Assembly: GCA_003988855.1 (NCBI GenBank)
Contig: QYAI01000029.1
Coordinates: forward strand, 147,070-211,069
Length of the DNA: 64,000 nt
DNA from: Arachnopeziza araneosa
Lineage: Eukaryota > Ascomycota > Leotiomycetes > Helotiales > Arachnopezizaceae
Direction of reading: 5' to 3'
The number at the start of each line of letters is the position of its first letter. Within the stretch, counting starts at the first letter, position 1. Both the position numbers and the translations under genes were made by a program. This document shows, one piece after another, positions 24,269-34,292 of this stretch. Below the pieces are notes generated by a model. That model was not told the DNA's origin and searched no databases. It saw nothing but the letters and a program-made list of their open reading frames with translations.

Positions 24269-27216
24269 ATGTCTGCCACCTTCGATCATACTTTGGCAGA
24301 TACCGAAAACGCCACAGCCTCACAAAACAATGGAGGGGAGGGCCAACCTCAAGCAACTCCTACGGGTGGAGAGAACAGGCATCCCGAGAAAACGATATCC
24401 TGTGTCTCATGTCGAAGGCGAAAATTGAAATGCGATCGGGTCAAACCACAATGTGGTACCTGTAAGAGGCTACATCACGAATGCGAATACCCGGAACGAC
24501 GTAGGAATCCTGGCGTAAAGAGACGGAATATGAAAGAGTTGGAGGCAAGACTCGGTACATTGCAGAATACAAGTACAATTTAAGTCTTTCTAATTTCTTG
24601 TAGCTCAGGTAGAGACTCAGCTCGTTGCCGAGTCAAAAACAACGAATACCGATTCCCAAAATGCTACAGCGACTAGCTTCGAGTGGAACTCGATGGATAT
24701 GGAAATGAATCTAAATCTCGAAAGCGGCGATATTCTAGACTCTTTTGATATGATGCAGTCCGGCTTTGGCTTTCAGATGTCAGATACCGCGTCAGGGTTC
24801 GCAGCCGCTGATACTTTTTCACAAGAACTTCTAAGCCTTGGTTTACAAGAACCACTACCACCACAAGATATGATAGATGAATTGTAAGAAATGCCGTATA
24901 TCACTTTACGTATACGCTGACGAGAGCAGACACGAATTATATTTCTCCAAATTTCATGTCACAATGCCCATAATACACAAATACCGATACTATGCCTCAT
25001 TAGATAGAGCACCACTGCAACGACCTCCAGTCTGTTTGCGATATGCGATGTGGACTATAGCGGCATCTACGTCTGAAAAATATCACGCTTCCGAAGGTGT
25101 GCTTTATGAGCGAGCGAGGAGGTATATACAAGATGCTGAAATGAAGGTTTGCATCCCTCTTACTTTTTTGGTTTTTTTAAAAAAAAATCCAAATAATATT
25201 GAATTCTCTTTAAAATTAAAAATCTCCTCAGATGTTGATGATTGAAATATTGGATTTGCGAAGAGGGGCTTTTTTAACTTCCTCAAGTATATTTCAAGAT
25301 GCGTGTTTTTGATATTAGAGTTTAGCCGTTGCGTAATACGTGGCATGCTTCTCTTCAGATATCAATTATTTTCTAGCCCGCTTAAACCTGAAATTCTGAC
25401 TTCTATAGGGACATGGAGAGGTATTCGTTTCGCTGTATCATGCTCAAACCTGGGGATTAATTGCTCACTATGAAGCAAAGAGAACGCTCTTCTCACGCTC
25501 ATGGATGAGCACAGGCAGGTTAGTAAGAATGGTTCAGATGCTCGGACTTTACAATCTGGATGGCGAGGAATCAGATGCAAAGCAAATCCTTCCAGCGCCT
25601 CGAGATTGGATTGAGCTGGAAGAACGTCGGAGAGTATTCTGGGCAGCATATTATGGTGACCGGTGGGCAAGTTCTGGCACTGGATGGCCGCTGCTGATAC
25701 AAGAAAATGAAGTACGAAACAGAAAGCTTTGTAGCGTAGTCGCTGACGTTATGTTAGATTTTCACTAATCTTCCTGTTTCAGATGAAGCATTTGACAGCG
25801 GCACGATGCAGCAAAGTATCTCTCTCTCGGAAGCCCTTAATCCAGAAGGTGCTCCCAAAATTTCCATATTTGGTGGAGTAATTTTGTCTGCAGCACTTTT
25901 CGGTCGGAACTTTCAACATCTTCAAAATTCTGGACCCAAAAGTCACCCGGAGGATGTCGCCAATGGAGAATTCTGGAAAAGGCATCGTCAAATGGATAAT
26001 ATCCTCTCAAATATCTTCATGTTCTTACCTGACCAACTGAGACTTCCTACTGGAATTCGAAACATGAATATTGTTTTCATTCACATGAACATTCATTCTT
26101 CCGTGATCTGTCTTCATCGGGCCGCTGTTTTGACTGGCATACGGTATCGGGTGGATTCGAACGTAATCAGACAAAGCCGCAATCGTAGTCTCATGGCCGC
26201 CGAAGAAATTGCGAATATCATGCGACTGGTCTGTCACGTAGACATCTCAAACGTCAGTATCACTCCTTCACGAAGCCTTAAATTTTCTCACGGTTCAAAT
26301 ATAGATGAACTCTTGGGTCGGCTTTTGCCTCTATGTAGCCGGCGGAGTTTTTTTGCAGGACACAAAGTCAGCTCAGCCAAGCCCCCAAAGTCTAACTAGC
26401 CTCGAATTTATTCTCGCAGCAATGAGAGCTGTTGGAAAATTTCATAACATCACAGGTCACTTCACTGCACAGTTGGAATTGGATATTGAAGCTGCTGGCG
26501 TCGGAGGTAAACTAAAACTCGGTAAAGAAACCGACTTAAATCTACCGATAAATGGAATTATACCAGAACGAAATGGCATTCCTATGACCATTCAAAATCT
26601 GAAAGATCTGATGCCTGTAGCTGCGGGCCCCGATTTCTCGCGACAGGAATCTACTGCTACTGGCTATGATCCTGGGTTTGTCGAAGAACCAGTTGGAGGG
26701 CAATTTTGGACAGTTCTGACAGCTATCTCACGTCAGGAAAATGACGATTCAGGTTCGGGAAATAGCCCAACTGTTTCTGGACAAGAAAATTATAATTCTA
26801 GCAAAGCTGATCAGGCTGTCAACGACCTGTCAAATGCCCAGAACGACAGCCCTCATGCTCGTCGTCACTTCTTAGCAGGTGCTACTTTCTCGGCCCATAG
26901 CAATGGCGCTTCAACTTTATCAAGCCACAACTCTTCTAATAAAGAAGCTTCCAATAGCCCTTCCACGTCCACAACATCTAACACGATGCACTTTCCATAT
27001 CGACAAGCGACACCTAGCAGTGCTAATACACCTAGCGGTCAGACCTTCACGATGCCGGCTGCCATAGAAGATATAGAGCTCCCTCCAGAATGGTCTATCC
27101 CGCCGCAGGATCCCTCTTCTGCATACAACAACCGAATTTCAGGACTTATGGCTCCATCATTATGGAGCCCAAAATCAACACTAGACGAGACCAGTATAAG
27201 TGGAAGAATGATCTAA
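24269..27216 (+). CDS. Zn2Cys6 fungal-specific transcription factor (Fungal_trans)
   Basis: Six exons (24269-24554, 24604-24883, 24930-25146, 25409-25711, 25758-26252, 26305-27216) join in phase to 830 residues. The zinc cluster near residue 50 begins S-C-V-S-C-R-R-R-K-L-K-C-D and ends C-E-Y-P, followed by a basic segment (R-R-R-N-P-G-V-K-R-R). The middle homology region starts with Y-F-S-K-F-H-V-T-M-P-I-I-H-K and continues with R-R-R-V-F-W-A-A-Y-Y-G-D-R and T-N-L-P-V-S-D-E-A-F. The C-terminal third is a disordered Ser/Asn/Thr-rich tail. The third intron (25147-25408) is 262 nt, about five times the others, and holds T-run/A-run sequence. Predicted nuclear regulator; target unknown. The ORF start at 24269 puts a normal-length leader before the cluster. 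Confidence 0.88.
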
Positions 27217-29148
27217 ATACTTGGTTTGCCATAAAATCAGATATCACAATGGTTTTCGTCCTGATATTGCCTAATGTATAAAGTACTCACTCCTATGATT
27301 CTTTCGTTTCTGTTATTTCACAGGTTACCATGTGTACGTGGGTAAGGTCTAGCTCTTAAAGTATGAAACTGGCGTTAAAAGTGGGTGATATCGACTTGAG
27401 AGTGAAATTTCAAATCATACATCGGTGGGATACTAGACGGAAGGCTTGGAAATAGCTGGTACCAGTAGCATATACTCTCCTCTATATTAAATACCTATAA
27501 GATAAATCAGATAATATATGATTTCTATTGCAACACTTGACGAGCCGCTGTGTCCTGTTGTCTAGGGACTTAAGGAAAGAATCAACATTACTTCTTATGC
27601 AAACTAAGTTTCGTGCAGGGAAGTGACAAGTATCTTTCAGCAATTGTTTGAGTCAATTTCCGAAAATATCCAGCTTTTTTAAAATAACATCAAGAAAGAG
27701 TCCAAATTTGAGCGCAAATGTTCACAATCACCTATACTTTATACACGTAGAGACGTAAAGTTTGCCATGTGAGCCTGATAATATGTCCAAGAACACCATG
27801 ACAAGCCTGAGATGCTCTCCCGAACAGCCAAATGAGATAAGAGAAGCCTTTTCCTCAGCTGTGAATTGAGGCGAAATCCGCTTGATTAGAAATTTACCTA
27901 AAATTAAGGTCAAATTGATCTCAAGTTGAGACAAAATCTCCTTTCCACGAATTGAGATTTAATGGTGGGCTAAAATCGGGGTCAAAATTATTTGNGGTGA
28001 AGGGTGAATGAGGAGAAGAAAAGCAAAGTTCCAGTTGGGCCAGGTTGGAAGAAGTTCTCGCTTAGCCCTCCCTCCCGAGCGAGACTAACCTCTTTCGGCC
28101 GACTTGGGCTCTGGCGATCAAGCCTTGCCACGTTCCAGTAATAAAGCCATACCAGCGGCCTTCCTGTCAGAATTGTTATGCTTCAAAGCGTGTCTTGACA
28201 ACAACAAATATTATACCACACCATTTCTAACCACGTCTACTGGATCAGGAGTTAATGCGCATACAAGACTTCTTACCCCTGACTTCCAGAGGACCCCTCG
28301 CAACGTCAACAAAGCAAGAGGCTACTATGCGCGGGTCAAACCACATCATTCAGCACCACTGCTATACACTTTTTGATTAGTCCCGATCATATATAATCAT
28401 CAAATTCTTCTACAGAGGTAATATTTCCCTTGCTGGCGTGCTTGGCCCCTTGTGGGAAATTCGAGGCTGATTTGCCCAAACGCGGCTACCATTTTCGCGA
28501 TTCCTCGAAAAAGTCCGTAACGCATGAGTTTTTGTTCAAATCTTGTAAATAATATACGTATGAGTACTCATTCGATAGAGCTCTCTCCAGGCTTCAAATC
28601 TAGCCTAAGAAAGTGACCAAGATGTCATGAATGATGCATTTGATCTCGATGTTTGGTGATGGGTGGGGATGTGGGCTAAAGGGCCGCCTCGCTTTCCACG
28701 AGGCGGTGGTCAGGGATTACCCAGTCGAGCTAGTTAAACCAATTCTCCCCGACACTTGGATTCTTTCTACTTCTTCTTCGCACAACAACGCGTAGTCAGC
28801 TCGCAACAATCAACCACCCAACCACAGTTCTACGAATCCATCACCAGAAACCTATGCGACTTCTTTGACCCGGTTTCTGGACCTAAGACGCGTCGAAAGC
28901 TCATATCAGTGAGTACCACCCTTGATACCCCACGAGGGCGACGACGCCATTGTGCCAGACCGCTCCCTTGCACCTCCCTCTGAACGTCCAGTCATACCAT
29001 CTTCCATCCCCGCCGGCTTCTACATCCCCAGCCACTGTCCGAGAGTACAATAACTTGGATCCAGAGGGGCATATCATTTCTGACTTTGGGTTTCCCCAGG
29101 TTCTCCGGCCACGAACTGGATCCTTCTGAGTGCTAGCAACGAGGAACC
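27217..29148. other. Intergenic region and promoter of the ITC1-like gene
   Basis: About 1.9 kb without a supported gene. It includes an undetermined base (27995), a perfect GC hairpin (28684-28706), and from about 28750 a CA/CT-rich stretch that looks like the 5' leader of the ITC1-like gene. The open frame at 28756-28983 in this leader has no motif. Confidence 0.5.
28684..28706. repeat. Perfect 8-bp inverted repeat (GC-rich hairpin)
   Basis: CCGCCTCG, a seven-base spacer, then CGAGGCGG: a perfect 8-bp stem in otherwise AT-rich DNA about 440 bp upstream of the ITC1-like start. It could be a binding site for a dimeric regulator or an RNA hairpin. CGG-ended arms fit an everted Zn2Cys6-type site, but that is inference. 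Confidence 0.8.
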
Positions 29149-32100
29149 ATGGTATACTTTCTTTGTTTCTCCTCCGCTAAGAATCTTTATTAATAAAAAT
29201 AAGGTCCTCTTCAAGAGAAAACCGGTCCAATACCTGCCGCCGCCTGAGATAGACAATGATGACACTGAGGTACGCTGTCTGGCTAGGACTTGCTACAGAC
29301 TTAAAGCTAATGTGGATGGAAGGTCTGGGTCATCAAGCAGACTGGCGAGATATTTGCGACATATGAGGATTACCTCACTCGGTAAGATCCTTTTGGAAAA
29401 ATATTTGGATATACTAACTTTATTGTTAGGATGGACTTTTACAAGCAGGTCAGTTGTGGGATATGGAATTTATGTCACGTATTCTTTCTGACAGTACTCA
29501 GCGCCGGTTCATCTGCCAGATCACAGGTCATTCGGGATTAGACTTTTTCGAGGCACTGAAGAGCGAGGTAAGGAGAAATATGGCGGACTTGTGTTGGTGG
29601 ACTCCTACTAACTCCTCACAGCTCGCAGGCGCGCAAGAGGTCGAACAAGCGTTCCCGGAGGCCCTCAAAGGGCCAATCCTTCGGAGAGTTCAATTTCAAA
29701 CCATATCTCGGATTGATACCCTCGTCGACCTTATTTACGAAGAATTTCGGGCAGACTACTACCCAGGAGAGGCTGTGACAGTGCATGTAATTTCTGGTGA
29801 AAGACTTACGGGTGTTGTCAGAGACAAATCTTCTTTCGGACCTAAGATCCTTCCTGACGGCTCTATGAACCCTCCCTTCTCCAGATACTTCGTCAGCCTT
29901 GATAATAGACCCGAAGAGGAAGCTGTGGTGGACGACGCGCATATTACAAGGGACCGCAAGATCTTTACAAAGCAGGTTTTGCGGTCTTTCATTAAGAAAA
30001 CCGTCACGAGAGAAGCATGGACAGGTGCCCCATGGCAAGTAAAACATGATGTCGCAAAACTTTACCACATCGATATCAGGGTACCTCCTCATCTTCGCTA
30101 CGAGAGCAAAGCTGCAGAGAGGAAACAAAAGCAACAACAACAAAAGACTGCGCCAGATTATGAAGGCATGATTGGCAGCTTTCCAGGCAACTCCGTTCAT
30201 AAACTTCCTGAGTTGAAACCAGCTCCCAAGAGTCATAAGAGTAAACAGCAGCAGGGTCAGCAACTGGCCAAGAGTAAGCAGCAGCCGTTCTTGAATCCTG
30301 CTCCTACAAATCCTAACACTCCCCAATTTGTTCCCCAACAACCTACCTACGTATCTCACACGTTTCAAGCTACCGGCCCACCTCCTACTGTGGGACCACA
30401 CGGAGGACCACACTTTGCACAATTTCACACTCAGCAGTTCGCATTTCAACCACTGCAGTCAATGCCACCCGCTCCAGCGCCACCTCCGCCTATTAAATAT
30501 CCAATTGAAGATTTACAGATTGCTCCTCGGCCTGAGGCGAGAGAACGTCCACCATTGAAGTTCTTCTCTCAGGATACTCCATTAGATAGTGGTAAGAAGA
30601 AGGGCGAAGGTAACGGCATCTTGATGAAATCGGTTGGCCTATTACTTGAGTCATGGGATACCTTGGCTGTGTACTGTGAAATCTTCATTTTGGATTCCTT
30701 TACATTTGATGATTTCGTCCAGGCGATGCAATTCTCGTCTGAAGATGTCGATTGTGAGTTATTTGTGGAGATTCACTGCGCTGCATTGAAGATGTTAGTC
30801 GCTCTCGAAGCAGAAGGTGGTAAAGTCTTGGTTCAGTTGCCAGAAATGGAAGAAGATGATGAGGAGGATGATTCTGCTGCTGAACCAAGCCCTCCTCCAA
30901 CTCCTACTCCTGAACCTGAGCCGAAACCGAAGGGAAGAGCCACTCGAAGTAGCTTGGCAAAAGCAGAAGCTGAGGCTTTGAAAGCAGACCCTCTCCCAGT
31001 TAAAGAGCCTACGCCCGAACCTAAAAGCACTCACCGTGCAGCCGAGATGCAAGCTGAAATTGGGTGGATAGACCGGTTGAGAAAGCGAGATTTCAAGAAT
31101 GGTGGATGGCAAATCATCATGATTGGGCTCCTCTACCAGCTCTCTAAAAGCCCTCGTCACTTCAACACTTGTGAGACCTTGCTTAAGGAACTTGCACCAC
31201 TGAGCATGGAGCCTACACCTGAAACTGCTCGCCAACAATATGCCAAACTCGATATTAACCTCCGAGCTCAGGCACTTCAAATTGTGTGCCTTCTTTGTGC
31301 CGAGACAAAGGCAGTTCGTAACTATATGGAAGAGTGCAGCGAGTATATGACTAGTTTCCGAAAGGAGAAGATCCAACATCAACGAAAACGCAAGGAATTG
31401 TAAGTGAATATCAATAACCACGTGATTAGATTCTAACTTTAAGCAGGATTGAGGAACTAAGACTACTGAATGAAGAGCGCAAGATTCTTCTACCTGATAA
31501 CATGCCACCATCTCCAGTACCCGAAAATAAAGCTTTGAGTGTTGATGTTAAGATGACTGGTGTTGAAGACGAAATACACGATTCTAATGGTGATGAGACT
31601 ATCGATACTGATGAAGACCCGCATCAAGGACGGTCATTGCGCAGAGGACAAGATAGAGCAGCCGAGAGAAAGCGAAAACGCGAAGTCCAGCAAGAGAAGA
31701 AGGAAAAGGCTGAAGCTGAAGCCAAGCTTCCAAAGCAGTCCAAGCAGTTTACAAAGCTCATGAAGGACATTCAAAAGAAACAAGATGCTATCAAGGAATG
31801 TGAGGAACAAATCGCAGTTTTGGACAACGACTTGCGAGAGGCAGATTGTCCTCGAACTCGTGTGCTAGGTAAAGATAGATTCTGGAACCGGTATTATTGG
31901 TTTGAACGAAATGGCATGCCTTACGCTGGCTTGTTCACGAGCTCAACTGCGGATGCCGGCTACGCCAATGGTTGCATTTGGGTTCAAGGTCCAGACAATA
32001 TCGAACGCGAAGGTTATATCGACATGAAGCCCGAATGGCAGAATGAGTATAGAATGAAATACAAAATGTCGGTTCCGGAGCGGAAGAAGCTGGAAGAGGG

Positions 32101-32563
32101 GCCAACCAGTCTCAGTAATGCTCGCCAGTGGGGCTACTACGAAGATCCGGAATCCGTCGATACTCTGATCAATTGGTTGGACATCCGTGGCACCAATGAG
32201 ATCAAGCTTCATAAGGAGCTCAAGCTGTATCGTGACAGAATTGTTAAGAATATGGAGAACAGAAAAGAGTACCTCAATCCCTCAGAAGAAAAATTTGTTG
32301 AGTCAGGTCCTAAACGCATGACGACTCGTCGGAAAGAACAGCCAGTTGATCAGACTGTCTACCGTTGCTTAGCGTGGCACAATAGTACTGCTGTTGAAGA
32401 AATTGGTCACCTTCACTTTGATCAACCACGACCTAGAAAACAGGCCAAAAAAGCTGCGCCTCCACCACCAGTCGTTGTTGAGGAAGAACGCCAGACTAGA
32501 AGCGAGACCAAAGGCAAGAAGGAGAAAGGATCAGGCCGTCAGGGCTCAAGATACAATTTCTAG
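29149..32563 (+). CDS. ISWI-complex accessory subunit, ITC1/ACF1-like (WAC, DDT, WHIM)
   Basis: Seven coding exons (29149-29151, 29204-29269, 29323-29381, 29430-29448, 29502-29567, 29622-31399, 31447-32563) join in phase to 1035 residues. The first exon is only the ATG. The N-terminus reads V-L-F-K-R-K-P-V-Q-Y-L-P-P-P, then W-V-I-K-Q-T-G-E-I-F and C-Q-I-T-G-H-S-G-L-D-F-F-E-A-L, the WAC domain. A Gln/Pro-rich linker follows. The DDT domain is near residue 427 (L-D-S-F-T-F-D-D-F-V-Q-A-M). WHIM motifs are near 552 (W-I-D-R-L-R-K-R-D-F-K-N-G-G-W) and 798 (D-R-F-W-N-R-Y-Y-W-F). In yeast Itc1 partners the Isw2 remodelling ATPase in nucleosome spacing and repression. The intron at 29568-29621 is 54 nt with no in-frame stop, so retention would add 18 residues. 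Confidence 0.9.
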
Positions 32564-34292
32564 GTCTGATCATATTGTTTCGCAATGGATATGTATATGA
32601 GTTATCAATTTGGACGGAGTATTTGGTACATGGATGGATGGTTCATACTATTGTTGCATGAGCGACTGGCGTTCTGGCTGGCTGAAAAAATGGATGCACT
32701 GGGTGGCTGCATTGGAGTTGGCTGGAGAGTATGCTAGATTTCGAGCCTTGTTTTCGCTCTTTGGCAGCATCCGATGGGGCATAGAACATCAGAGTAGAAA
32801 ATACCACAATAGAAATACTTCAACAGAACTGGAGAAGTTAGAGGCAGTGATTGGTCTCATATTAAACGTCAAGAAATGCTCTTCATTTCGTCTTATGGAG
32901 CCCTAGGATTACTTTGCTCTTGCCTTCGCTCTATCCTAACCGAGAATTAACGTTTCCCATTGCCCAAAGAATGGGAGAGCGACCTGGCTTATCTTGATCA
33001 TCTAGAAGCTGTCCGTCGAGGGAGCATAACAAAATGTCTTGGTTTACTACTCAGTATTAGAGGCTGGCAACAATTTTCTGATAGGTATAATATCAGGGTC
33101 TTATGTCTCACCCTGTAAGAGAGCTTGGTATATGAACGAGTCAGTATCGGAAGTATTCTCATCCCGAAAAGATCTAGGTTGACCAAACTTGAAGATCCTA
33201 TAGCTATAGAGGGACTCGACAACGTGAGAATAGAGACGGTCAAGACAGGATAATAGAGTGGGGAAATCAGATTTCCGAGTTGAAGGNGAGCTGTATTCGA
33301 TCAGACCTCGGGACTTCTCATTGTCAGTCAGCTCACTTTGCAATTCGAAAAATCTTGTTGCATTTCGCGGCCTCGGCGGTCTCGGTCTCTCTCGGCCTCT
33401 GTCAGGATGAGTAGACGATTTGAATGTCGATGAGAGTCGTCGGAAGATTAAATGTTTTGTTGCACTTCGCAACCTCGGCGGTCTTCGTCCTCCTCCTCGT
33501 TCGGTCCTCGTTCGGTCCTCGTTCGGTCCTCGCCGTCCCTGTCAAGATGAATGAGTAAGTGAATTGAACGTCGATCAGGGTTATCTGCAGGTAAAATGTT
33601 TGTTGCATTTCGCGGCCATCTCGCTCTCCCTCGGCCTTTGTTAGGATGAGCGAGTGAAATGATTCGAAAGTCGATGAGAGCTGTCTGGAGATTAAAGGTT
33701 TTGTTGCATTTCGCGGCTTCGCCGCTCTCCGTCTCGCCCTAGGTCCTAGCCTTTTTTCTACTTTTTTCTAGAGCTAGGTTTAAATACCTGAATGTCGATT
33801 CGACTTTCTCTTGTTTCTGAGGTTTTTTAAATGTCGAATGTCGATGAGAGTTATCTGCACATCAAACGCTTTGTTGCATTTCGCGGCGACCTCGGTCTCC
33901 GTCTCGGCTTCGGTCCCTGACATACCATGATTTCGTGATGAAGTGGCTTAAATGAATGTGTTTCCATGTGTTTGAATCAACTGAATGTAGAAACGGTCAC
34001 GATGTTCTACAGAAGAGAGGTTTCATGTTGTTCAAATTAATTCATACTGCAGTGTTGTATTTATTTCGGATAGCCTCCGAGAACTTTTAGAGCCCTTGAA
34101 ACCTAAGGGAATATTTTTAGAGAGGCCTGTATGCTCTATTGATTCGTGCTGATGATATCCTTCATAGTCTCAATGAAAGTTTTATTCATGCCTGCCCTTC
34201 ATAAACCATCTCTCTAATTTTTGCAGAAATCATATCCGTCTCAGCAACAAGACGCTTCTCCGGCAAAAACCCTGTTAAGAGTTTATCTCAAG
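32564..34292. other. Intergenic region between ITC1-like and LYS9 genes
   Basis: The 3' ends of two convergent genes flank 1.7 kb of non-coding DNA. Its right half (33354 onward) is occupied by a five-copy degenerate repeat. The minus frames seen across it reflect the repeats, not a gene. One undetermined base at 33287. Confidence 0.6.
33354..33930. repeat. Five-copy degenerate repeat, core TTTTGTTGCATTTCGCGGC
   Basis: The 18-19-bp core starts at about 33354, 33454, 33599, 33699 and 33870. Each core is followed by a C/T/G-rich block (CTCGGYCTC-like). The first four copies also carry a GTCGATGAGAG-like element (GTCGATCAGGG in copy 2), a TTATCTGCA/TCGTCGGAAG-like block and an A-rich end. Unit length is about 100 bp in copies 1 and 3, and 145 and 171 bp in copies 2 and 4. 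Copy 2 contains an inner array of three perfect 11-bp units, TCCTCGTTCGG, at 33494-33526. I do not know a named family matching it. Confidence 0.85.

Noticed and set aside
18052..27216. A secondary-metabolite gene cluster
   Set aside because: Regulators and an oxalate enzyme are present, but no synthase, transporter or tailoring enzyme.
29616..31511. Minus frames opposite the ITC1-like gene
   Set aside because: Shadows of a clearly coding plus strand.
33402..33608. Minus-strand frames over the 33-kb repeat
   Set aside because: They come from the repeat sequence; no splice or start evidence.
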